From Pseudorasbora parva (Eukaryota > Chordata > Actinopteri > Cypriniformes > Gobionidae), in contig NC_090178.1 of assembly GCF_024679245.1 (NCBI RefSeq), positions 17,858,213-17,922,212 on the forward strand: a stretch of DNA of 64,000 nucleotides. The letters are read 5' to 3'. The notes under the pieces are model-generated. The model did not search any database, had not been told where the DNA came from, and worked only from the letters and a program-made list of their open reading frames with translations. Of this stretch, positions 36,301 through 47,512 are shown piece after piece. Numbering within the stretch: the first letter of the stretch is position 1; each line of letters opens with the position of its first letter. The position numbers and the translations under genes are program-made.

Positions 36301-37338
36301 ATATACTGCAGGGTTTCTACTGATACAAAGCCATAAACTATTTGCACCAACAGCAATTCATTTATTAATTAGTTACCGAATACTTTAGACACCTGTTACA
36401 TAAAGAAAGTATGTCTAAATTAAAGTAATGCAAAGAAAATGTTCCCAGAATTATCACGCTTGTTAACATGGTCTAAGCACCTCATTTTAAAGTACTCCTT
36501 TCCCCTTCACAATATAATAACAGTATAAACTCTGTGAAAGCCATTACTCCCAATAGTTTATTGGGAATTCATAGAGCTTTACAGCAGTTGGCTTTGCCAG
36601 TCCAGCCAGGTTCTAGCTGAGGCGAGTCTCAAGAATGACATTTGGTTGACTCTCATGAGATCTTGTTAGGTAACAAGGTGCCAAAATATCACTCACACCT
36701 TTCACCCTCAGAGCACTGTGGTCTAAATTTGTTGTCTGTCACAATAGAGCTGACACTTTCAGGTAGAGTTAGATTTGTTCTCATCCCACCTTGTGCACTT
36801 TACAGTCCTGGTAAACATCTGTTAGTTTCCTTCTGCCTGAGGAAGGTGGGCACACTTTTTCTGAGCCAAACAAGAGAGATATTATGCTCTTGCCTTGATG
36901 GAAAGCTTGCTCGCACTGATGGGGAATGTGACGTGGTCTTGGTAATTTGGGTCAGATGTAGAACATGAACGTATTTCTCTTGAACGTATTTCTATAACAA
37001 GGAACTTGTGTCTAAGATCTCTGGGGGCATTTTTTGTGTATTTTTCCTAACGTTTTGACATAAGCAGGGAAAACCCCCAATTATTCTATTCTTGAGCTTT
37101 GTTTCAAGCACCAGCACATGGTCAAGACTTTTTAATGTGACGGTTTGGTCATTTCTGAGCTACTTTGGTTGGCATTTTTATGTAATTTCTATCTTCTGAT
37201 ATTGAATCTGATGTGAATGTGAGTGTGAGTGTGAATCTAACTGAATCTCCCTATGCTGTCAACCAACTTTACAATACAAATGTTTGTTACATCAAAATAA
37301 GAAATCTCCCAATGTGGTAATAAAAACAATATCATATG

Positions 37339-37340
<2 letters not shown>
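36301..37340. other. me3 intron, gene-free
   Basis: No exon is supported. The 108-codon plus frame at 36642-36968 has no recognisable domain and no splice signals that fit malic enzyme. Confidence 0.5.

Positions 37341-37425
<85 letters not shown>
37341..37425. repeat. (AAT)n microsatellite
   Basis: About 28 perfect AAT units. Poly-Ile and poly-Leu open frames across it are artefacts. Confidence 0.97.
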
Positions 37426-37427
<2 letters not shown>

Positions 37428-37499
37428 GTAAAAAAAAATCACAGTATTTTAATTTGTTATATATAATATATAAATTAACATACTGTGACTTTTTTAACT

Positions 37500-37602
<103 letters not shown>

Positions 37603-37647
37603 CATGTAGCTATATTTATATGGTATTTAAAATCCAAAACACAACTA

Positions 37648-37928
37648 TACTTACAGTATAATTACCCCTTAATTAAAAAATACTTACAGTATAATTACCC
37701 CTTCATTAAAAAATACTCACAGTATAATTACCCCTTCATTAAAAAATACTCACAGTATAATTACCCCTTCATTAAAAAATACTTACAGTATAATTACCCC
37801 TTCATTAAAAAATACTCACAGTATAATTACCCCTTCATTAAAAAATACTTACAGTATAATTACCCCTTCATTAAAAAATACTCACAGTATAATTACCCCT
37901 TAATTAAAAAAATACTTACAGTATAAAT
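37648..37928. repeat. 33-bp minisatellite, about 8.5 copies
   Basis: The unit is tacttacagtataattacc followed by ccttcattaaaaaa. Eight full copies and one partial copy stand head to tail with almost no drift except a T/C variant at the fifth base (tactT/tactCacag) and an a/c variant in ttaatt/ttcatt. Uniform copies point to recent expansion. The unit has no dyad symmetry and there are no unique spacers, so it is not CRISPR-like. Confidence 0.93.
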
Positions 37929-38449
37929 CATTTGTAAATTTTCCTAATAGTTACCCCTTTATTCCCCCAATATTACATATTGTTCCCATATACTTACTTT
38001 ATAGTTACACTATAATTACCGAAAGTTATGCTGTACTATGTATTATGCAGTACTTTCCAAAAATTGCATTATTGGTGTGTTGCTACTTTGAGGCAACTGA
38101 AAACGATTGCGTCATTGACCAACAAAACCTGGTCTAAAGTCATTTTTTCTTGTTGTTGTTATTTTAAAGGCGTGTTACTAATTTGTGCCTATAGATGGGT
38201 GCACAACGTGTACAGGGACTTACACAAACAGGGACTTGCAGCAGCACACAAACATGCCAAATATTACAAATAAAAGGATTACAATGTAAAAGGTTTTTAT
38301 TGTGTACAAAAAGATAAAAAGGCCTACATATCATATGGATAGTTATAGCATGTATCAGAAATACTTACCTATTTGCATTAGTGACAAATTGAATTGGCAA
38401 ATTATTTGACCAATCATGGCAATGCACACATGTATTTAAACTGACTCAT

Positions 38450-38712
38450 TAGGTTGAGAGTGTCTATATTTTTCAGTGAATCCGTGTTATGGTGCAAGCA
38501 CACCTGGCTTTTAAAGGTAATGGGAGATAACAGTCTGATCTGATTTGTAGTCTGGTTTATTGTACACACCCAAAACACACCCATGACTCTTTCGGTACAA
38601 CCCTTTTGGACCATGCGCCTGGCACGGCAACCATTTTTTCCATTGTTAAACTAGCAGAAGTGGATTCAAACACACTCTAAGAGCACCTGCACCATACGCT
38701 TGGATCGTTAAA
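38450..38712. mobile_element. dispersed DNA repeat ending in a gggcccttaa-type terminus
   Basis: It contains ggcttttaaaggtaatggga, tttggaccatgcgcctggca and a right end cgttaaaatagggccctt that I recognise from an abundant fish repeat. The left end is not resolved and may extend toward 38030. No coding capacity. Confidence 0.5.
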
Positions 38713-38880
38713 ATAGGGCCCTTAAGGGGATTTTCTATACTTTTTATCAGAGTGATTTCCTCAGCATTTAGTTTATTATTAGTCTTTCTTTCATTCTGTC
38801 TCAACCATTTTCTCCGCAGTCCTCATATTGCCTTTACTCACCTTCCTACTCAATTGTGGACGTTGGCTTGTCTGTTTCTG

Positions 38881-39144
38881 CTTTAAGCTGGTGTCACACT
38901 AGCTGAATCAGAACGACTCAAAAATAGGTCAGGGATGTCACACTTGCTGACTGTTGTTGCTGAAATCTTGTCCTTCTCTGTCGTAGTCACAGATTAAGAA
39001 TTGAAGAGGGCTGACCGATTAAACAAATGTGTCTGACATTTTGCTCCGATTGCCTGTCACTGTTTTGAGAAGCTCCATTTTGGCAGGAAACGTTAACAAC
39101 AAAATGACCAAAATAAAATCTAAAGCTGTGACGCCAGCTTTAAA
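38881..39144. mobile_element. MITE with ~18-bp TIRs
   Basis: The left end ctttaagctggtgtcacac and the right end gctgtgacgccagctttaaa are inverted copies with one mismatch and one indel. About 264 bp, no transposase. It lies ~210 bp upstream of the acceptor of me3 exon B. Confidence 0.7.
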
Positions 39145-39357
39145 TGGTTTGGTATGTGGTTTGGGTAATCCTCCCTTAAATATGGAGCAGTAATCCCAGC
39201 GAAGGTCCTAAAGATACTCTCTGTACCCTGTGTCTGTCCTGCTTTCTAGTTTTAGTTGCATTCTTATTATCCTTTACTTTAGCATTTGCTGACTATTGTT
39301 ATAAAAAGGTCATGGCTTTAATGCATGTTGTTGTATGTATGTTTCATTTTCTTACAG

Positions 39358-39507
39358 ATACGTATTTCTGATGGGCCTTCAGGACCGTAACGAGAAGCTG
39401 TTCTACCGGATCTTGATCTCAGATGTAGAGAGATTCATGCCCATTGTGTACACGCCTACTGTCGGCCTAGCATGCCAGCAATATGGCCTTACCTTCAGGA
39501 GACCTAG
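39358..39507 (+). CDS. me3: NADP-dependent malic enzyme, internal coding exon (exon B)
   Basis: A 150-bp exon with a T-rich tract and TTACAG acceptor (to 39357) and a GTAAG donor from 39508. Its first base completes the Arg codon split with exon A, so the two exons join in frame. It encodes [20 protein letters not shown] and, further on, the malic enzyme signature [18 protein letters not shown]. The Tyr in VYTPTVG corresponds to the catalytic tyrosine of the family. The exon ends in FRRP plus two bases of Arg, so the next exon should begin with the GLFI-type segment; none is found before 64000. [11 protein letters not shown] favours ME3 over ME2; ME1 cannot be wholly excluded. Confidence 0.88.
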
Positions 39508-41394
39508 GTAAGAAGACTGCTGAATGTAATTTAATATGTTTTTATAGTTAAGCTCTTTCTCCTTCAACACGTTCCTTAAGCAAACACATCCATCCAACTG
39601 ACAGCTTATCTTTCGGCTTCTGGCATTGTCACTCTGCTTTTGTATTGTTCTACAAATCGTCAAAAATCTTGCCTCAAGGCAAATGAAACTGAACACCTCC
39701 AGGAAAGTTGAAACATCTGTCTGGAGAGTTGAATATACATCCTTTCATAACAAAAAAAATGTATTGTATGGAGGAATTTGGAGGCTGTGCTGTTAGATTT
39801 TTTGGACTCCTTGAAGTATATGCCAGTTTAAATAAGCAGAACCTTTAGTTCATTGACGAGCTTGGCATATGTTGTACGATTATTATCGCTCTCAGCTTCC
39901 TGTTCTGGTTCAATGTTGTTAGCAGCCATTATCACCCATTTTATATCTCAAAATATGCCTCTTTCTTGCTTCCCCCACCACCTCCCCTCACTGCTTTGTG
40001 GAATTAGGTCTGGACATAATCAAATATAAGAATGCTTTTCAAGTCTTCTCATTGTTTTCAGTGATTCATTTTGAGGGATTTCCTTGGATGCTCAAATGAG
40101 GGAAAATTTTGTGGAGTAAATAATGTGGAGCATTCCACAACCTCAAAGTTACATGAGAGCCTGCAATCTCCCTAAATGCAAAGTATTTGGAAAGAATGCC
40201 TAGCAGACTCATTACCTCAGATGTTATGATATAGGACAGTGGTTCTGGTGGGTTGCAACCAAAAAATGCAACCCAACTAACCATATAATTGTGCATCATT
40301 AAGATAGAAAGATAAATTAAAGGGATAAAATTAAAGAGAACAGTTTTCATATCTTTAGTTGATGAGGTTAAAGACTGTTTAAGTCACATCAAACTACAGT
40401 ATTTTTGTGCACTTGATAGTATTGCTATTACTTCTTTTTTTTTCTAAAATATTTCACCCAATGCTTGTTTCACATAAAAGGATTAGTTCCCCCAAAAATG
40501 AACATTCTGTCATCATTTACTTGTGTTGTTCAAAATGTCTTATTTGTATTTAAGTATGGACACATATTTTGATATTCATATTCTGGCCAGTAAATAATTA
40601 TTTTTGTGTTATGGCGGATAAATGAAAAAATATAGCCAATGTTATTACTATAAATAAAAAAAAGTAGAACTGTTATAGTATATTACGCATATATTATGCA
40701 CTAGTATATTTGACATCCCTAATTTTAAAGATTGCTCACAAAAACAACAACAACAACAAAAATAAATCTTCTTTCTTCTCTTTGGAGAAAAATATTTTTT
40801 TTTTTGTATTTATACTCACACAAATGTTAGCAAAGACTTCCTCATGGGTGTTAAAAATGTCAAATGGACCACCAGGGTGGAGGAAAAATCTCAGATTAGA
40901 GTGCTAATCACAAAAGCTTGTAATACACAGTGTGAGGTGCTGCTGGGTATTATTGCCCTGAATCTCTCTCACACAGACAAAACAGCAGTGTATTCCTGAC
41001 TAAAGTATCTCTTTAATTACATTGGAAAATTAATTAATCTAATCTAATTGGGCTGAGAAATGGCCCCAAAAAGAGCATTTTAAGTCATTATTGTGTGAAA
41101 TGAGCAAAGCCATCAAATATACATTACAAAAAGTATCTTTGGATAAAAAAAATAATCTATTTGTTCAAACAGCAGATTCATTTAGGAATTAAGTAAATTG
41201 CTGTCTTTTTGAATGGGTTGTTGAATCATTGGTTGACCCAACTGATTCTCTCGAAATGTGGATTCATTCACCACAAAAATGAAGCACCGCTGTGTGTTGC
41301 TCAGGAATGCACAACAGTTCTGCTCTGGATTTATAGGTAATTTATGTTGGCAAAAATTAGCAAAAGCAGACAATATTGTGATGGTTCTACGCCT
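39508..41394. other. me3 intron, gene-free
   Basis: There is a faded MITE end at about 40478-40515 (gttcccccaaaaatgaacat). There are short CAA repeats at about 40740 and a T-run at about 40795-40806. No further malic enzyme exon seen. Confidence 0.5.
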
Positions 41395-42598
41395 TCATTT
41401 GAGTCCAGCTGCGTTTGATTATACTGATTGGACTTGATTAGGAAAGCCACACACCTGTCTATATTAAGACCTTACAGCTCACAGTGCATGTCAGAGCAAA
41501 GGTCAAATAAACTGCCTGAAGAGCTCAGAGACAGAATTGTGGCAAGGCACAGATCTGGCCAAGGTTACAAAATAATTCTGCTGCTCTTAAGGTTCATAAG
41601 AGCACAGTGGCCACTATAATCCTTAAATGGAAAATGTTTGGGATGACCAAAACCCTTCCTAGAGCTGGCCGTCCGGCCAGACTGAGCTATCGGGGGAGAA
41701 GAGCCTTGGTGAGAGAGGTAAAGAAGAACCCAAAGATCACTGTGGCTGAGCTCCAGAGATTCGGGAGATGGGAGAAAGTTGTAGAAAGTCAACCATCACT
41801 GCAGACCTTCACCAGTCAGGGCTTAATGGCAGAGTGGCCTTTCCTCAGTGCAAGACACATGAAAGTTTGCTAAAAAATACACCTGAAGGACTCCAAGATG
41901 GTGAGAAATAAGTTTCTCTGGTCTGATGAGACCAAGATATAACTTTTTGGCCTTAATACTAAGCGGTATGTGTGGAGAAAAATATCACCTGTCCAATACA
42001 GTCCCCACAGTGAAGCATGGTGGTGGCAGCATCATGCTGTTTTTTTTCCCAGCTGCAGGTACAGGATGACTGGTTGCAATTGAGGGAAAGATGAATGTGG
42101 CCAATTACAGGGATATCCTGAACGAAAACCTTCTCCAGAGTGCTCAAGAACTTCGACTGGGTCGAAGGTTCACCTTCCAACAAGACAATGACCCCTTCAC
42201 ACAGCTAAAATAATGAAGGAGTGGCTTCACAACAACTCTGTGACTGTTCTTGAATGGCCCAGCCAGAGCCCTGATTTAAACCCAATTGAGCATCTCTGGA
42301 GAGACCTGAAAATGGCTGTCCACCAACGGTTACCATCCAACCTGACAGAACAGGAGAGGATCTTCATTTTCAAAGGGGCATGGGGCTCAAGTCCTCCACT
42401 GCTTAGAACCATAAGATATTTCAGTTTTTCTTTTTTAATAAATCTGCAAAAATGTCAACAATTCAGTTTTTTCTTGTAATATTACATTAATGAGAAAAAA
42501 TGTATTATGAAATTACATAATTTAGCAAATAGTTGCAATATAACATAGAGAGAAAAATTTGAGGGGTTCTGAATACTTTCCGTACCCACTTTATGTAT
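41395..42598 (+). mobile_element. degraded Tc1-like transposon with transposase pseudogene
   Basis: The plus-strand sequence is a nearly full-length fish Tc1-family element. The transposase N-terminal HTH part (KLPEELRDRIVARHRSGQGY, about 41500-41570) is followed by KTLPRAGRPARLSYRGRRAL (GRPR-type motif). The first catalytic Asp is in WSDETK (about 41918), the second near QDNDP (about 42182-42196, frame broken), and the Glu in [15 protein letters not shown] (about 42268-42312). Several frameshifts and stops make it inactive. The right end ctgaatactttccgtaccca (about 42570) is the usual terminal repeat; the left terminal repeat is not recognisable. The transposase would have been a cut-and-paste enzyme with a DDE triad. 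Confidence 0.85.
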
Positions 42599-42762
42599 GC
42601 ATTCTAACGGCAGTGAGTCTAATTCAGACAGTGAGTTGTTGCACTAATTAATGCCTTAAACGTGTTAATAATTTTAACACATTCTTTTTTCCCATAACTA
42701 ATTAATTAAATTAACATTATAGTCTCTAATTTTTTTAGGTATGATGTGCCAAGCTTTTACTT

Positions 42763-43440
42763 TTCCTCAGATTCTTTCAAGGTCTGTCAGGTTGGATGGG
42801 GACAATTTCTCAAATTTCTCCAGAGATTTTCAATTGGGTTCAAGTCTGGGCTCTGGCTGGGCCATTCAAGGAAATTTCCCATAAACCAATCTTGCATTTT
42901 TTTGTGCTTGGGGTCATTGTCTACCCTGCTAAGTCCCCCAGGCCCTGCCACTGAAAAACACCCCGTAGCAAGTTCGATGATATGGGAAAAAGGAGGCAGG
43001 AACCGGCGAAAATTTAAAAGACTTCAATCCAACAAAACAAACAAAACGAAAGTAATGCGGGCAGCGCCTCATGGACTACTGCACACACATAGTAAACCAT
43101 AAACAAAACCATAACATAAAATCCAGGCCTGGTCCTCTCTCGTCTTGCACTGTCGTTGCTTCTTCTTTTATGCTCCCATCACTCCTCCATGAGACAAGAC
43201 CGTTATGGTGCGCAGCTGTCGCTCATTAGCTCTCGTCACCAGCCCCCTCTCACGGTTCCTCACCTCGCTGCTTACACCCCCACCTCCCACCCCCCAGCAT
43301 GATGCTGTTATCACCACACTTTGGTAGTATTGTGCAGGCGATGAGCAGTGCTTTCTTACATGCATGAAGCTTGGAACTGAGGTTCATCAGACCAGATAAT
43401 CTTGATTCTCACAGTCTGAGAGGTACTACTTTTGGTAGGC
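42763..43440 (-). mobile_element. second Tc1-like relic, minus strand, split by an insertion
   Basis: Read on the minus strand, 43440-43291 and then 42970-42763 follow a Tc1-family transposase gene. On the plus strand the words gtctgtcaggttggatgggg, caagtctgggctctggctgg, cagcatgatgctg and ttcatcagaccagataat are the complements of well-conserved transposase coding segments (including DLNPIEHL-adjacent and SDET regions). The two parts are separated by 320 bp of unrelated sequence (42971-43290). Both outer ends are degraded. Confidence 0.7.
42971..43290. mobile_element. 320-bp insertion of unknown class inside the Tc1 relic
   Basis: It is bracketed by ccccgtagca (42961-42970) and cccccagca (43291-43299), which look like two versions of one target word, so a 9-10 bp flanking duplication is likely. 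The interior starts agttcgatgatatggg and ends in a C-rich stretch (cccccacctcccac). No coding capacity. It could be a SINE-like unit or a solo LTR; I cannot tell. Confidence 0.5.
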
Positions 43441-44931
43441 ACTGTAAACATATATTGTATATGAAGCGTGACCAAATCAATGTATGGGTGACAGACTGCA
43501 TTATAAACAAGCTTCTAATCACTTAAGATCACTAGTCTTAACAACAGCGTGTCGTAAATTATCATGTCAGCTTTCTTGTGCTTGTCCAGCAGGGTTCATA
43601 TCAGATCGTTGAACCCCAAATAATGGCCCAGTGTGAGATGACCTTTTTGCAGTGGTGGTTTAGACAGATCTACCTGCTGACCACACTGATCTTCAGATGC
43701 CAAAGAACAGACAGGGGAATTTCTAATTTTCTGAGGATGACCTTCCTTCCACAAAATCAAAAAAGACTTTCATGTGAAATATCAGGGGTGAACGAATGAC
43801 CTTTCCATGTCCTAGGACTCTCAGAATAAGCTGTAACTGAATGCAAATATGAAAGGACTTTGTATATTACTAAGTTTATGATATCAATTTAACATCTTTT
43901 GTGGAGTCTTTTGAAAGAGATGCATCATTATAGGCCTGGACTGTTTTCAAAAACTAAAGTTGTCTGCTAGTTTCGTTCATTTCGAACGAAAGATTCAGAG
44001 GGATTTGTGGTTGCAGCTACAAAGGTCTAAACAACAGTATAACTGTATTGACATGATTAAGTAGGGCCATAGATTAACAGTGTGGCTGGATAGTTTTACT
44101 GTCATTATACCTGAGATAATGGCAAAGAAATTGCTTATCAGAGTTGTCATGTTGAACATGTCCTCTTAAACTTTGTGGCCCCAATTAAGAAGTTTAAGAC
44201 TTTCATGCTTTAATTTGGCCCACACACTCTAGGATCGGATCAATGAGTGTCTAGGACAAAAAACTCCCTTTTCAATAATTTATCCCCATTTCAAGAGAGC
44301 TATTGGACTTGCATTTAGTGATTGATTGTGTTTACTGAGTTTGAGCCTTTAGAAAGCCCTAATTTTAAACCTTTTGGTGATTTTGTGGAGCTTGTGAAAC
44401 AATTTGGAGCTCATATAGTACAGCCTTATGAAAATAAAGTATACTTCAAGTTCCTTTTATGAAGTGTACTATATTGTTCATGTTTATTGTTAATGTTGTA
44501 TATGTTTAAGTGTACTTTTCTGCAGTAAGTATAACTTGCAAGTATACTGTTTCAATAATGTATATAGTATATAAAAGTACGTTTATAAGTACTATGAGTA
44601 ACAGTAGTAAGTGCACAACAAGTTTCTCATTTGCACTGCATCTCTACTACAAGTGAACTTATACGTACACTTTTACTTAATACAAAAAAAAGTTTATAAA
44701 AGAACACTTTGAAGTGTACCCTCGTATACGTTAGTTAAGTGAAGATGAGAGCTATGAGTTGTGATCAAAACACAAATGGAGCAGATCGAGTCCATTAACA
44801 CCTCTAAAGCTTCAACGTCATTTCCTTCTCCTTGGGTCAAGGTTTCATTTGGGAATGTAAGGCAGTTTTTATTTATATGCTGTTTAATGTTTGATAATCA
44901 CATTGTTTTACATTTGCTCAAGCAAACTGCT
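43441..44931. other. me3 intron, gene-free, with tacttcaag-type repeat words
   Basis: At about 44420-44730 there are many short words of the agtatacttc / aagtgtact type. Similar words recur at 47575-47740, so an old MITE may be split between the two places by later insertions. I cannot define its ends. No exon seen. Confidence 0.4.
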
Positions 44932-45330
44932 ACACTGTAAAAATATTTAGAAAAAAAGTTACCTGGTTGCCTTAAAATTTTGAGTTCATTGAAATTGAAA
45001 TTTTGAGTTAATACAATGAACATTTTTTGAGATTGGATAACTTTTATTAAAATATTATTAAAAGATTTTGTAAGCATATTGGGTAATTGTGTGTGTGTTA
45101 TTTCTGATTACGCAGTGAAACATGCCAAATAGGGCTATTTTCATGATTTATCATTTTTTTTAATGTGGTTTAGATACAAAAATATTTTGAGTTTCTATTT
45201 ATTAAACAAATGTCCTTCATTGTATCAACTCAAATTTTTAATTTCAATAAACTCAAAAATTTAAGGCAACCAGGTTACTTACTTTTTTAAGTTAAACCAA
45301 CAAAAAACAACCAATTTTTTTTTACAGTGT
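44932..45330 (+). mobile_element. 0.4-kb MITE, copy B
   Basis: Same family and orientation as 27371-27765: start acactgtaaaaatatttaga, inner gttacctggttgcctta / taaggcaaccaggtta, end ttttttacagtgt. The two copies bracket both me3 exons in direct orientation, 17.6 kb apart. Confidence 0.88.
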
Positions 45331-45702
45331 ATCACTTGTTTCTGCTGCTTCTTCACCTGTGGTTTGACTAGAGATTATGTACTCTTTCAGAAGATGTATA
45401 ATAGTTTCCCCTTTAGTTTAACAGTGAAAACTCTCAGGGTTACTTGACTGTAACCCTGTTCTCCGATCAAGCGAAACGAGATGCTGCACAAAGTGCATAT
45501 GGGAAAGTGTCTTATCACGGCCCGCTGTGAAAAAGTGTGTACACTTCAGCTCTGCAGTATATTTCGAATTATTACATTATAATGCAAAATTGGACCCACA
45601 GGTGGGGTGCAGAGTTGAATTGGTTAAACACGTCAATCTAACTGACCTGGAGGTATTATATCCTTGGTCGGTAACGTCATCAGCGCACCTGCTACATAAG
45701 GC

Positions 45703-45710
45703 TATAAATA
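45703..45710 (+). promoter_or_regulatory. TATA box in DIRS terminal repeat
   Basis: tataaata, about 20 bases before the end of the terminal-repeat-like block. It occupies the same relative place as tatataa in the other DIRS family at 62642-62648. A promoter role is inferred from position. Confidence 0.5.
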
Positions 45711-45731
45711 GATGAGCCCAGCTGTAAGCCG

Positions 45732-45917
45732 TCAGGTCTTTTCCAATCCTGGGACATCAGCACAGCACTGCCCAGCCCCACGAATGAAGCAAGCGAGCAA
45801 ATGATGCCTCCCAAGCGGTACCCCATCCACCAGGGGGTGGCAAGCCGAAAGAGCGTCCAAATAAACCCTGAGAGTAGAGGGGTGAATGGGGTGACTCACG
45901 CCAATGTCGTTCCACAC
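45732..45917 (-). pseudogene. DIRS tyrosine recombinase N-terminal fragment
   Basis: The minus-strand frame contains HPSTLRVYLDALSACHPLVD and HHLLACFIRGAG. This aligns by eye, without gaps, with the core-binding segment of the recombinase at 22620-22720 (SSTLKVYVAAIAAYHDLLDG and FLRGA). The catalytic domain is absent. About half the residues are identical, indicating a separate, diverged DIRS family. Confidence 0.75.
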
Positions 45918-46405
45918 CCGTAAGACCTCCGTTCATCCTCGGAACACAGTTTAAGATATTTTAGATATAGTCCGAGGGCTTTCCTTTGAATGTGAGTGTA
46001 TGTCCACTTGCTGTCCATTTCCAGAAGGTAATGAAAACATCATCAAAGTTGTCCATATGCAAAGTTGTCCATATGTAACATCAGTTGGTTAGTTAGACTC
46101 TTTTGAAGCGTCGACAATACATTTTGGTCCAAAAATAACAAAAAAATACGACTTTATTCAGCATTGTCTTCTCTTCCCCGTTTGTTTTAAAACCTCAAAT
46201 AAAGATTTGAACGATCGTGAATCAGCAGATTGATTCGTGATTCATATAGCCAATGTCACAGGATTTCAGCAGTTTGCCAGTTTTATTATGCATGACCATT
46301 TGAATCTTTATTTGAGGAACACGGAAGAGAAGATAATGCTGAATAAAGTCGTATTTTTTGTTATTTTTGGACCAAAATGTATTGTCAACGCTCAATCTTA
46401 CTACG
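45895..46405. mobile_element. foldback MITE inserted in the DIRS relic
   Basis: From about 45900 (aatgtcgttccacacccgta) to about 46110 the sequence is the sub-terminal part of the common gtgaactaaccctttaa-type family. The core hairpin is 46113-46396: the left arm (tacattttggtccaaaaat, tacgactttattcagcattg, cctcaaataaagatt) is mirrored by the right arm (aatctttatttgagg, atgctgaataaagtcgta, atttttggaccaaaatgta). The right outer part is truncated. No coding capacity; the 110-codon frame at 46237-46569 runs through the right arm and is incidental. Confidence 0.75.
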
Positions 46406-46902
46406 CTTGGGGATCTCTCGTTCATGGTGCAAGTCAAACTGACCCTAGCCCCCTTGATACATTTCTTGTTATGGATTTACTGTCATGTGAGGAACGATCA
46501 CAGGCTGGCTGCTCGAAGTCCGCAGACCCAGAGATTCATCATCATTCCCTGTGTGAGCTGAAGAAATGACGGAGCGCGCTTCAGGATCATGTAGATTTGG
46601 TGAGCGAGCAAGCGAAAAAGGGACAGAATCGTCTCTTGCTAGTCAGCCAAACACATTTGGGAATTTCATTGACGTGTTTAAACAACGGGTCATGGTAAGA
46701 CACTTTCCCATATGCACTTCATGCAGCATTGAGTGAAGCGTTTGAAAGGAAACATGTTTAGACGGAAAATTCAGTCAGTGATGAATTCAGCGATGAAAGA
46801 GTAAAGTTGATCTAAAGTAAATTCATATGTAAACTAAAGGTGGACTAGACAGCACAAAATTTAGATACTAAGAATTAATAACATATCTGTTTTCTTTATT
46901 AA

Positions 46903-47512
46903 TTAAAGGTCCCATTCTTCGTGTGTTTTCGAAGCTTTGGTTGTGTTTACAGTGTGCAATATAACATGAGTTCATGTTTCGCGTGTAAAAAAACAGTATT
47001 TTTCACACAATTTACTTATCTGTACCGCGCTGTTTCCTCTGTCCTAAAAACGGCCTGATGATTTCCTTGTTCTATGAAGTCCCTCCTTCAGAAAGACGTA
47101 ACGAGTTCTGATTGGGCCAGCGCTTCCCGTGTTGTGATTGGACAGCAGCTTAGCGCACTTTGCCCGGAAATGTCCCGCCTCTTACCATAACGGGGAGATG
47201 CAAGTGCTGAATGCACGCTCTTCTCCACGTGGGAGAGCAACAAGACCACACCCCCTATTTTGCGTGTTCTTGTGGGCGGAGGGTTAGTCAACAAACGGTT
47301 CTAGTGACGTCATTACATCCCTGCACTTCCTGCTGTAGTCCAAACTGGCCGTTCGCTGTAGGCTTTGAACGGGAACTTCTGTTAAATAAAATATCTCGCT
47401 TGGCATTGAACTTTGAGCTTTATAATTTTACAGGTATTATTTATGCTCTAACAGCAACATTACACACTAACTAAAGTTTGAAAGATTGAATCGCGCAGAA
47501 CGGGACCTTTAA
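46903..47512. mobile_element. TTAA-flanked MITE, 610 bp
   Basis: TTAA lies at 46903-46906 and 47509-47512. The left end aaaggtcccattcttcg and the right end cgcagaacgggacctttaa are inverted copies. The interior is GC-rich and resembles a transposon-internal region, but there is no intact ORF for a transposase. The terminal sequence differs from the 31682-32886 element, so this is a separate TTAA family. Confidence 0.82.

Larger units (their letters stand above)
45430..46735 (-). mobile_element. relic of a second DIRS family
   Basis: The left part has a DIRS-like terminus (agggttacttgactgtaacc, then gttctccgatcaag) and a TATA box (45703-45710). The sequence atgctgcacaaagtgcatat / gggaaagtgtcttatcac (45481-45518) recurs inverted at 46691-46724 as gtaagacactttcccatatg / cacttcatgcagcat, giving inverted terminal copies. 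Between them a recombinase fragment lies on the minus strand (45732-45917), followed by an inserted foldback MITE. The stretch 46406-46690 is unassigned. This copy is heavily deleted and inactive. Confidence 0.65.

Noticed and set aside
36642..36968. 108-codon plus ORF considered as a malic enzyme exon between exons A and B
   Set aside because: Exons A and B already join in phase and match consecutive protein segments; the ORF has no malic enzyme similarity.
37648..37928. CRISPR-like array
   Set aside because: Contiguous tandem 33-bp units without unique spacers, in a vertebrate intron; it is a minisatellite.
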